The notes under the pieces: generated by a model | The model's input: the letters and a program-made list of their open reading frames with translations, nothing else | Told to the model about the DNA's origin: nothing | The model's database searches: none | NCBI RefSeq assembly: GCF_037038585.1 | Contig: NW_027288510.1 | Span: 3,105,001-3,169,000 of the forward strand | From: Patagioenas fasciata | Lineage: Eukaryota; Chordata; Aves; Columbiformes; Columbidae | Direction: 5' to 3' | DNA length: 64,000 nt | Made by a program: the position numbers and the translations under genes | Shown: in pieces, positions 50,201-62,200 of the stretch | How positions within the stretch are numbered: position 1 is the stretch's first letter | Layout of the letters: every line of letters begins with the position of its first letter

Positions 50201-53200
50201 CCTCCCCTGGCGCAACTTGAGGCCGTTTCCTCTCATCCTGGCGCTTGTTCCTGGGGAGCAGAGCCCGACCCCCCTGGCTCCAAGCTCCTTTCAGGCAGTG
50301 CAGAGATCAGAAGGTCTCCCCTCAGCTCCTGTTCTCCAGCTGAACCCCCCAGGTCCCTCAGCCGCTCCCATCACACTTGTGCTCCAGCCCCTCACCAGCT
50401 CCGTTCCCTTCTCTCAACTTGCTCCAGCACCACAAGGGCTTTCTTGGTGTGAGGGGCCAAAAACTGCCCCCAGGACACTCAGCACAGCGTGCTCTCTGAA
50501 GCAGATGGAGGAACAGTCCAAGCAGAGCAGAGTGCAGGGTTGGAGACAGAACAGTGTGTTGTCCAGGGGTCAATGGGCTGCGCACATCCCCTCGTGGGTG
50601 TTCGTCCCACAGTGGTGCTGTCAGCGATGCTGCTCGTGAACAGGGACGGGGGTCACACAGCCAACTGTGGGTCACTCGTGAGTGAAAGGCAGGTTCCTCC
50701 ACAGGGCTGCGAGTGGTCCAGCGGGGCCAGGAACAAGCTTGGAAGATTTTCTAAATAATCAAGAGAATAGGGAATAAGACTGGAAGCTGGACTCAAAGAC
50801 AGCCCTGAGGAGGTCACAACCCTGAGGAGGGCATCAGTGACAACTCTGCTCAATTTTCTGAAGCTGAAGTGGGAGAAGAGCTGCTCTCCTGCTGCACCAG
50901 CACTGGAGGCAGGGAAGCGGATACTGCAAAGCTGCCTGGTCCAGCTCTGATTTGACAATTTGCACCATCTGAGTAATTATCTCCGTCTTCTCCCCTCCAA
51001 GGAAAGAGGGAACATGCCTGTATCACTGAAGGAAGCCAGCAGCCTCCTGCTCAGCCTCCAGGAACTCTGCATCTGCTGTGCAATGGTGGAGGGGAGGAAA
51101 AACAGTTTCTCAGCAGGGTTCAGGCACAACCAACAGTACAAAAACATCCTGGGGCAACACTGGGGAAACTGCTGTAGCATTAAGGGAGCCTCCAAGAAAG
51201 CAATGCAGCAAGAGAACAGTCCTGCTTGGGGGAACACGGCAATATAGACAACCTTCTTCTGTGTAATGGAGGCTCTTCTTCAACGCTTTCCACACAGGAA
51301 AAATAGGATTTGGGATTTCATACCTTAGGAAGCTGTGCCCGTATATCTTCTGAGCCTATGAATATGCTCTCCAAGTGAGACCACGTACGCTGCACTTCGA
51401 ACCAGAGAGAAATGACGGAATCTGTTGTGGACAGCTTCCTCTGCCATATGGACACTTCCTCCAAGAAGAAAGCAATACATTTGGATGTCATTAAATTCTG
51501 CAGCTGCACCTGGTTGTCTTCTAAAGTTTCTATGAGTTCCTCGTCTGACTTCAGCAACGGGATGTTCGTCCGGGGGTGAGGCTCATACTGAAACTCCATG
51601 GTGCTCCAAGTCATTTTTAGCTCCTTCAGGACTTTCTCCATACTCATTTCTCGTACCGCTTTGTCCACAATGCCACGAACCTCATCCTCAAAGTTATGGA
51701 GGTTGAGCTTCAGGAGGTCAGCCAGCGTGGTGTCCGAGTCCATCACAAACCTCACACCCGTCACCTGCATCAGCTGATTCCAGTGCCTTTCCCTAATGGC
51801 GGGATTTTGAAGTTCTGCCACAGCTTTCAGGGCCGTCAGCATGTTCTTCACCTTGCTGTCCAGCCCAGTGAAAGCATCCCACGCCCTCACCTCCTTATCC
51901 AAATTCCGAATCTCTCTTGCAAACTTTTTACACTCCAGATCCATGTTTTCCACGTTAATATCCGCCCATTTGGTGGTCTGCCAGTCATCAAGGCAAGTGC
52001 CCACAAGGGAGATCATAGCCCAGAGCTCTTTGAGAAGACACAGCTCCTTTCGGCACTGCTTCAGTTGTTTATAGTCTGGCACTATGACTTCAAACAGACC
52101 AGCTGATTCATAAATCGAGGTCATGGCTGACTCCATTTGTTTAATCTCAATGTGCTTTGTATCCAGCAGTTGATAAGGCTTTTTGGGGTCAAACCTAGAA
52201 AGAAACGTTTATTCTTCGTAAGTGATATTGTAACAACTTCTAAAGAAAACATAAAACAAATGGTGCCTCTGAGACACAAAGCAGACATGATACATCTATA
52301 GTACCCATTGATGGTGCAGCCACATGGCACTGCTGACAACCCCTTTAAGCAATATTGTGCACTCAGCATCCAGATTGAATCTCTTGCTAACACCTTACAG
52401 TGTTTGCAGGGACAAAACACCCAGGGCATAACAGATACAACACCGTGAGCAGGTAGGAAATGTATGCAAGGGTTCAAGAACACATCCTCAGGACACTCCG
52501 AGATGATCCCATGAAGCTTTTCTTCCTCAGGGCTTCTCTGATGTTATAATTTCACTGTACCTGAATGGTGCTTCTTTCCGAAATCGCTCTCTGAATCTGT
52601 GTTGCTCAACATCAAACGCCGCACAGCTCTTGCGCACAACTGTCATTTCGTTCGCCTGCAGAGGAGCCACATGCTGCTTCACAGCTATCGCCAGCTTCTT
52701 TATATTGTTCCATTTTTCTGGCAGCTCCTGCAAGCAAAATTTAAATGACGGTAGGCAGTATTTGCTATTTGATATAAGATGTGACTGATCTGTTTATGGA
52801 CAATCACAGAACAGGAAAAGCAACAGATTCCATGCCTAAAACTGCTAGGAAGTTTTGTTGTGATGCAAAAGCTAAACACAATTTGGGATAAAACTTATCA
52901 GTTATCCACAATTTTGAAGACGAATGAAGACTGAGACTTTAAAACTGACTGCTCTGATTGCAAAAACATGTTAAATAACTTCAGAAGAAGGGTCCCAGAC
53001 CAGATCCTGGGCTCCCAGGATGGCTCGGTGGTTGAGAGAGCACAGTTCTCCTGACACCGAGCCCAGCGGGACCCAGAGCTGGCTGGAGGCAGGAGGGTGG
53101 GCTGAGGATGCAAGTTCATCAGATCGTCCGGCTTCCCAGAGCTAATTAAGAAACAGAGCCTGGGAAATTTCCAGCCAGCTCTTAGAGCAGAAGATATTAT

Positions 53201-56200
53201 GCCAGAAGGACTTCTACAGAGCTTTCTGGGGCAAATCCCTCCAGCCTGCCTGTATAATATTAGTACTAAATAAGACAGTTTCTTTCTCAGGACTGCATCC
53301 AAGCTGCTGGTGCACAGCACTGCTAACAATCCACCCTTTGCACCTGGGATTTTATTTAGAAAGAGATTTGATTTCTTCTCTTCTCACTAGACTTCTCGAG
53401 CCAAATCCTCACCCCAGACAGTGACACCAGCCAGGGCTCTGCTGTCCTCAAGTCCCACAGCTTTGCTCTCCCACTTCCCCAGGTACTGTGCCAGCCTACA
53501 GGAAAGACTTTGGGCTTCTTTTCATCCCAGTGCACATAGTTGAGAAGACTAATGGAGATGCACCAACACTATGCAAAGAAGCGAAATAACCTGGAGGCAG
53601 CAGAGGCGGCCAGAGCAGGGCCAGTCCCTCCTGAGGGGTCTCTTTCTGGCACTTCATGTTCCAGTCTCTGTAGAAATCACTATCCATGACCATAGCAGGG
53701 CACACATGGAGCTGCTTCCTTGTCCTTCTCATACAAACTATCAGCTCCAGCCCATCCATCTTCATGGCCATGGAGGGAGCGGTACCTGGAGGAACTTACT
53801 TTGGTTTTCCTACTGTGTACAGCAGTGAATGAATTATTCAACTATGTGTTGCTGTCACTTGCCAGAAAGAACGAAACTGGTTTGTTATCTCCTACATCTG
53901 AATGGCTGCCCTGCATACCTCATTTCTTCTGTCAGAAAAATAAATCAGTTGTTCAAATCTACACGCACAAACAGGCACCAAGCAAGCAGCTCTTGGGCAG
54001 AGGAATCAGCAGAGCTGGGTTCCCCATAGCACCATTTTTTATGCTGAACTGAAGCTGCTGTAGCAGCCAAAACATTCATTTAATGCAGCTCTTCTGTTTT
54101 TCAGGGTGTCTGTAGGAATCCAGTTATCTTTAGGACCCTTACCCGTGTCAGATTTGGTGATACAACCATCCGTGGATCACGGCTGCACCAGCAGAAAACT
54201 GGGGGATTGCTAAACCCCGCTCAGGTCCCATCCAAGCCTGCAGCAGAGGGAGGAACTTCTCCCCAAAAAGCTCTGCCTTAAACCTGGTGTCCTACACAGA
54301 GCCCTCTGCACACAACGCCCCGTGACTAAGGGGTATCCATCAGTATGCAGCCACACGCTCCTCCACCGTAACATGGTGACTGCTGCCAGTTCCCCAAGGC
54401 TGGCTGGGCATCCCACAGGCTTTTCCAACCTTCACCTCATGGTCCCCTGTCCAGAAATGAGAAGAATTCCCCAAAGAAAAATTGATTCATCAGGGCCAGA
54501 TGTGGAAAGGTGCTGAAATACTTTCATAACGTGCTCCCAGTGATGTCCTTTGGGTCAAGCAGATTGGGTGTTATAGACCTAGTGGAGGACTGAAGTCCTA
54601 TGAGAAGGCGACTCCTCTGCCAACATTATCCTTCCCATCTCCACAGTTGCCAAGAACTGGCTTATTTAAAAATAATTATAATTCAAACTAATTAACAGAT
54701 GTATTTGAAAATGCATTAATTTTTTTCAAGAGTAATCGCTGAGAGTTGGAGCAGGCAATTCTATGTTTTTCATACATAACAAAAGGCTTAATCTCTGCTT
54801 TAAAAGAAAAATCTCAATATAACTCCAAAATTTAGAGCTATTAAGGCACATCCCACAATAGTAAAATACTATCCACTGAGGCCCTCTAATGACAGGGAGT
54901 GGGGCTTTAAATATTCCTGCAATGCTCTTAAGCTCATACTCTTTGACGCTGGCTACTTGGCAAACCGCCGTGTCCACCGCAGCTTTTCACCCACCTCCAG
55001 TTGCTTATAGACTTCCTCCGGCAGCTCTTGCTCATACGTCTTCAGCAGTTCGACGGTTTGCTTCAGGGGCTCGAACATGGCATCGGTGACACTGTGCCTT
55101 TCCTTAACGGCCAGGAGATGCCCCATGATCTCCACCAAACCATCATAATCGCCTTTTTCAACCTTTTTGCTCAAACCTTTGTCAGCAGTTTTTATGAACT
55201 CGTCCAGGTCAGACAAGCTGTAGAACACAAAACAGGAAAGCACCAAATGAGAGCAGTTCCTACCGGAATCATCCAGGCAGCTGGACTGGCACGGAGAGGG
55301 AAAGGCCTGGCTAACTCTGCCCATCACATGGCAACATGCTGAGGGCATCAGAACCACAGTTCATGCTCACAGGGATCCATAGATGTGGTACAGCTTCCTG
55401 TGAGGAACGGATAAATGGGTTGGGACTTCACAGGTTGGAGAAAAGGCATTTGAGGAGCACAAGTCTTACGAGGAGCAGCTGAGGGAGCTGGGGCTGTTCA
55501 GCCTGGAGAACAGGAGATGAGGGGAGACCTGATCTCTGCAACTGTCTGAAAGGAGGTTGGAGCATGGAGGGGGTTGGTCTCTTCTCTCAGGTAGCAAGTG
55601 ATAAGATAAAATGGCCTCAAATTTCTCCAGGGGAGGTTCAGATTGGGTATTAGGAAAAAAATTATTCACAGAAATGGCTGTCGGGCCTTGGAACAGGCTG
55701 CCCTGGGCAGTGGTGGAGTCACCATCCCTGGAGGGGTTGGATAGACATATAGATGAGGTTCTCAGGGACATGGGGTAGTGCCAGAGTTAGGTTATGGTTG
55801 GACTCTGTGATCTTGATGGTCTCTTCCAACCAAACAGATTCTATGACTCTATCCTATGATTCTATAAGGGAGACCTGTGAGCTCGGGTCTGTGGTCTGAA
55901 GAGAGTGAATTTGAAAGGACAGTTTTCATGTCATCTCTTCCAATACAAGAATTCAACAAATGAACCTGGCAGGTTGTAAAGCTACAACAAACAGGGATTC
56001 TTCTTCGCACGCTGCCTTATTTCAGAGGGTAAGTCTCTGCTGCAGAAGGATGCAGATGTTAAAAATTCACAGCGGTTCAGAAAAGCAACCGAACATTTGT
56101 GGGAGAAAAAAAAATCCATCCAGGTCTTTAGATACAAAGGTACAACCCATGACTCTCAAAGTCCTCAGGTATGAATGGTTAGAGACAAGGAGACTATTTG

Positions 56201-59200
56201 GGGGAAGTTTCCCTACCTGCTTCTTGATCTCACCAGCTGCTGGACACTGTTAGCAGAGCTTGATGGGCTCCTGGATCTTTGGTCCTTTCCATTCTTCCCT
56301 TCTCAAAACGCTTACTTTTGAAGTGCCCGCTTAAATTCTGTGGATGCTGCTGGACCAAAACATAGCCCTAAACACTTCACCTATTAAAGACTAAACTGCT
56401 GAGTCAGGAGCTCTTAATAAGAACTCCTAAATGCCTGTTCTAACCTATGCAAAAACCTCTTTGCACAGGAATTATCGTGCTGAAAAGAACACAAGAGATC
56501 ACAGCAGCCACCACACGCAGCAGCCTTCACTAGTACATATGTCTGTAAATATTTCTTCGTAAGCATCCAAGCCCTGTGGCATCCTTCAGCTGCTACTACT
56601 CAAATAAATCACCTAACACATCATCCTGCAGAGACCAGGCGGCTGAGCAGCTATTCAGAGCAGGGAACACATGTTAATTCAAAACTTACATCCAAAGCTC
56701 CTCCTTTTTGTAACCTTGAAACTGCCTCCCCATGACTGCTCATGCCAGGCAACCCAAATTACTTTTTTTACAAAGAGTGCACTCAAAAGAGCACTGCATT
56801 TAGAAACGGAGCAAGTATCTCATGGCATTAATGCAGCTTTACTGATGGCAAATTCAACAAAATAAGCATAGAGCCCTAGAAGAGATTAGATTAGTTGGAC
56901 CAGGATGAACAGACAAACAGACATCCTGTCCAACACCACACAGTAGGTCGTAGGAGCATCAGCTCGCAGGATGTCGATGGTACCGAGTTCGTGGAACTGT
57001 TTGCACTTTACACACTCAGCTGGACCAGCTGCTCCCAGCAGAGACGAGGGGATGAAAGTTAGCAGAGATGCGATGGAGCTGGCAGGGGGTGTGTGCCCCC
57101 TCCTCTTGCTCCTGTATTAGCCTTTTGCTTATCAGTGTGAAATGATAAAGCCCAGCCAACACAAGAGAAACCCACTTTGGTTCTGGGAAGAAGAGGTAGA
57201 ACGGTTCCTACCTGTGCATGACGTGGTCCATGAGATGCTGCTTGAACACCAAGCTCCACCGTTTAATCACATTCAGCAGAGACGCTTTGAAAGGCCGAGC
57301 ATCAACTTTCATCCAACTCTGGAAAATGCTGATGGGCTCGATGCGATTCACCTCCTCATAGATCTTCTCGTAGGAGTCAATCTGCTCTCGGAACTGCTGC
57401 AGCGTGGGAGGTGACTCAGGGACCCCGTTCTCTGCATGGGCCTCGATTTCTGCCGCAGTGAGAATGTGCCCGTAGAGGAGGAACTGGCGGAAGAACTCCT
57501 TTCTGTCCTCCCCGTACAGGTAGGAGTAGTGGTCGAAGGCACTGCGGTAATCACAGCAGGCCGCCATCACGGCCTGCACACGCCCCATCAGCTCATGGCG
57601 CATGTCGGCCAGGTCAGCCATGTCCTCCACGTCAGCCTGGAGAGAAGAGGAGAGGAGCTCGCAGTGATGCGGGGGCAGCGTGGCACCTCCTCACTGCCAC
57701 ACAGCGTGAGGGAGCTCCACAGCCACGGACCTGGTAGTGGAGGAAGCCGCTGTGCTCAGCCAGCCTGGGCACCAGCGATGAGATCCGGTAGATGTCGTTG
57801 AGAAGACCTTCCACCACGTCGTAGAAGCCATCGTTTGTGCCAGGGTCCAAGGAGGGTTGAAATATCAAATCTGGGATCACCAAATCCAGCTGCACCTCAA
57901 ACAGGGGAGGAAGCCCTGCCTTGGGATCTGGTAGGGAAGAACAGAGGTGCCAGGTTATTTTTGAAGGGGAGAAAAGTGATCTAGAGCCACCACTAACATC
58001 CCACCACAAGACACACACATGCCCCACAGGGACACCAGGCAGGTGGGACACCCACTCGCTGGGTCCAGTGACATTGTGTCTGCATACAACGCAGAGGGGA
58101 GGCTGCCAAACCAGCTGGTGTTCTGGTACCCACAGGAGATACTGGAGAACAGATGAGACACAAGTGATTTAAGGACCGGAAAAATGCTGTGGAGGGAAGC
58201 CTTAAAGAGACCAGGCTCTTCAGCTAATCAAAAGGGAGTCTGAGAGCTGAACAATTACAGCGCATAAGTACTTAAAGAGGAGAAAAACAACAGGAACCAA
58301 GAGGCTCTTTAATTTAGTGGAGAAAGGCATGAAAAAATAAAACACCAACTGGTTTCACAAATGTGAAATTATGTGCTTGTTTTTAACAAGATGGTGAGGA
58401 ACTGGATGCAATTCTCCAGCTCAGTGTGCCTCCACATCCAGGAGGGAAGCGTTCTGAAGATGTGCTTTAGCTGGACACAGCTGCTCTCAGCAGAGTGACC
58501 CTCCGTGGCAGCCTTAGGCAGGAGCTCTGCTTTGGTGACCCCTCTCCTCACTCCTCAGTGATGGAGGTTTTTCTTTCATGTCTTTCATCCACAGAACCAA
58601 CTCTTGAGACTCTCCACAAACGAAAGGTTGTGTCACCTTGATGCTTTGTGCATGGGAGGTCAGGAGATGGCTGATGCCCAAGAACAGACTGGGAATGATG
58701 CCTCAATTTTGTCTGTTCACAAATCCCAGCAAATGGTGCACAGTCATCTCTGTCCCTTCCCTTGAGCAAGGCTTTGCTCCAGTGACCAGGGGACAGAGTT
58801 ACCCTCTGAGTCTGGAGGCTCCTCCAGCACTTGCTGTAGACAATGCAAGAGGCAGAGTAGAAAGACCACCACAAGTCAAAGCACAAAACAGAAACTTCCT
58901 TTTGGTGAGACTGAAGATGGTATCACGGCCAGAGCTGAGGAACCAGCAGTTACCTGTGTTTTCGAGGAGGTACTTGAGTGAGCACTCAATGGCAGTGAAG
59001 AATCCATCCAGAACTATCTCATCCACGTAATCCACATAGGCCTTCCAGATGTCAGATGCTGGGTCTGCAAGTAAGAGGCTCTGGTTTTCCTGGAAGAAAA
59101 AGACGACACTTTGAAATACAGCGGGGCTGAGTCTGTCCTACAAGAGCTGCCCACAGCTGAGGACTCATGGCAATGAGCACACAGGTACCAGCCCTGCGGG

Positions 59201-62200
59201 GGGTGAGAAACCAGACAGACGGATGTTGCTGCTGGTAGCATGGCCACAATTTTCTCCTTCTGTCAAGGGCTGCTTTGTCATCTGAAGCAACTCAAAATAA
59301 TCACAAGGTAAAAATGGAGTGCGTGAGAGACTTAGCAGCCCTGCAACCTTCTCCTCCCTCTTCTCTGAGGCCAAAGGGCTCAAGGGTGCTTTGCAGACCT
59401 GGGCCAAAGGCTCATCCCAATGCATGAAGCCTCAGTCCTTGTGGCCTGTATAATGTTACCTTGGGTGGATGAGTCCTTCCAAGTGGACTGCTTACACCTC
59501 TGCCCTACAAATGGTCATCTCAAAACAAGAGAACTTTAAAATTCAGAAAAGGGTTTTTAAATAAACCAAGTGAAAATAGTTAAAGATTGGGATCAGAAGA
59601 CAAAGGGTTGGCTTACAGCCTCCCTTCTCAGCTTATTGCGTTCCTTACCTCCAGGCAAGTTCACAGTCAGGAAATTCACGGTTTTCTAGGCCACAGAATG
59701 GCCCCATCCTTCTTGCGTCTCCTCTTCCACACCCACAAGACCAGCCTGGGTATCCATCCCCTGCACCTCCCAGGCTCTGCCGTGATCCTGTTCCGGCCTT
59801 GCTATGCCCTCTGAGGGCTCTTTCTCCTAAGCCTGCCAGGGGCTCTCAACACAGGCACGGGCTCAAAAAAAACGTAAGGTCCAGCTTGCAGTCTGCTGCC
59901 AGGGGTTCAAAGCTGGCTGTATTTCATCTCTGGGGACACAGGAGAGGGTGCCATTCCCAGTGGCATGGCAGCTTGGCACACATGAGATCATAGAATCATT
60001 CTGGTTGGAAGAGACCCTCAAGATCATCGAATCCAACCATAACCTAACTCCACCACTAACCCATGTCCCTAAGAACCCCATCTGTACATTTGTTAACACC
60101 TCCAGGGATGTGACTCCACCACTGCTCTGGGCAGCCTATTCCAAAGCTTCACAATCCTCTCTGTGAATTATTTTTTCCTAATATCCAATCTGAACTTTCC
60201 TTGGTGCAACTTGAGGCCACTTCCTCTCATCCTATCTCTTACTACTTGGGAGAAGAGACCAACCCCCTCCATGCTCCAACCTCCTTTCAGACAGTTGCAG
60301 AGAGCAAGAAGGTCTGGCCTCAGCCTCCTCAAGATAGAGTGGCATTGCCAATTGGGCTTGAGTCAACCCAGAGTTGCTGCTCCCCAACTTTACACATCAA
60401 CGCTGAGTGATTAAACTGTTAACAGAGCAAGCCAGGGCTCTGGTGCCTTGCAGACTCACCTCCACATTTTGCTGACACAAGAGAAAGGGGAACTTCACAG
60501 GACTGAACACTATGGGAATGCCCATTTGAAAGCACCACCCCCTCTTCACCGTCCCATGCCCTTGTATTTGACAATGCCCCCTTGTCACTGGTGTTCTACT
60601 GAACCTTTACTCCAGAGGCCTCATCCTGGTGCAAAAGGGCAATGCAAGCCAGCATCTCACTGTCCTGCCTGTGCTTGTGGGTGCACGTACCCAAACTCTC
60701 TGTGCTCTTCTCTCAGCAGCCTCAAGACTCACCTGCTCAAAAGAAGACCTGAACACCCAAGGGAAACACAGCAGACCAGCTCTTGGCCCCTTTGCTGCTG
60801 TTCCTCCAGGTTTGACCAGCACAGCAGGACAGAGGCATGGGGACATCCTATTTTGGGCCACGGTGCCTTTCCCTCCCCAGGACCTTCATGCTGCTTTGCA
60901 GTTGGTCCTGCCCTGTGAGCCACCAGAGCAGCGGTGCCAGCCCTTCTGCCTTGGCTACAGCCCCATGTTCTCTCCGGTCAATTTAGGAAGTGTTCCCATC
61001 TTTTGGGTGTAGCTGGAGGTGGTTGAGCCTGTCACAGCTGTAGCAGCAGGACAACGTGGGCATAGTAAAATCCTCGCCGTGGGTTCAGAGGGTACAGAAG
61101 TGGGTCAGAAGCCCAAGGCTGAGTGCAGACAGTGAAGTAAGGTGAGCAACAAGGGCTCAGTGTCCCAGAGAGGGTCAGCCCAGTCTCTCCAGAGTCCAAA
61201 GCCAGATGGTGACCCTCAGGAGTGGGCTGGACCTAAAATCCATCTGCCTTCCAGCCAAGGTGCTGTCCCTGACACGCTAAAACCTCTGGGCAGGTGAGGC
61301 GCAGAGATTTGGGCTTTCTCCTGCTCTGCAAAGAGGACTCTCAGCTCTGGCAAAGCCACTGGAAAAAACCCAGGGTTCAGACAGCAGCTTTTTTCTTGTT
61401 ACTCAGCTTCTCCCTGGACTGACAGCGTCACCTCCTGCTCCCACAGAGGAACAACAAGCCTAAAGCAGAAAGGTCAGCCACAGCCAGCTGCCTCTCCATT
61501 TTAAGGTGAATATTTCGGAGGAGTTTTTCCTCTGAGCAGGATCCCAAAGCCTGATGCACGACTCCCCTCTAGTGGCTTCACAAGAACCAGGACTGGGAGC
61601 CAGACTGGGCTGCATCGGCTCCCGCTCCTGCTCCAAACTCGGTGCCTGGTCAGCAGCCCCGCACACTCAGCTGTACCAGCTCACCCATCAAAGTATTCCT
61701 TAATCAACAACAGGTAAGTTTTTCAAACGAGTTAAGGGAGTTAATTTTAAGGTGAAGCAGCTCTGGACATTTTCACCAGAGCGGAGAGACACCCAGAGCC
61801 TATGAAGAGTCAACAAACCCCTGGAGAAGGTCCCCCCTCACCTTCACCAGCAGATGAATCCTCTGCCCTGACTCTCGGACAAGGCTGTAACGCCGTTCCA
61901 GGCGGTCCTGACAGTCCTCCAGGCTCAGCAGCGATTCTCTTTTACAATCTCTTCTCACAAATATGGGCGACGCCCACGATCCCACGATGGTCTGGATCTC
62001 CTCAACATTGTTTTTGGCTTTCTGTATCCTCTGCTCGAGGTCATGGACATCATCCATCACCATGGAGATGTGATCCCAGACACCTGGTAAAAAATGAGAT
62101 GATTGACTACTTTTTTTCAGAGCTGCATGGCCAAGCTCTTGTGCACTCTCCATAAGACTTTTCCCCCACGGTTTCATGTATTTCTCACCCATCATTAACA

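Noticed and set aside
54953-54994. Continuation of dynein exon 6 as [13 protein letters not shown] before a stop
   Set aside because: The GAG|GTGGGT donor precedes it, and the next exon resumes the conserved ELPEKW sequence, so this is intron.
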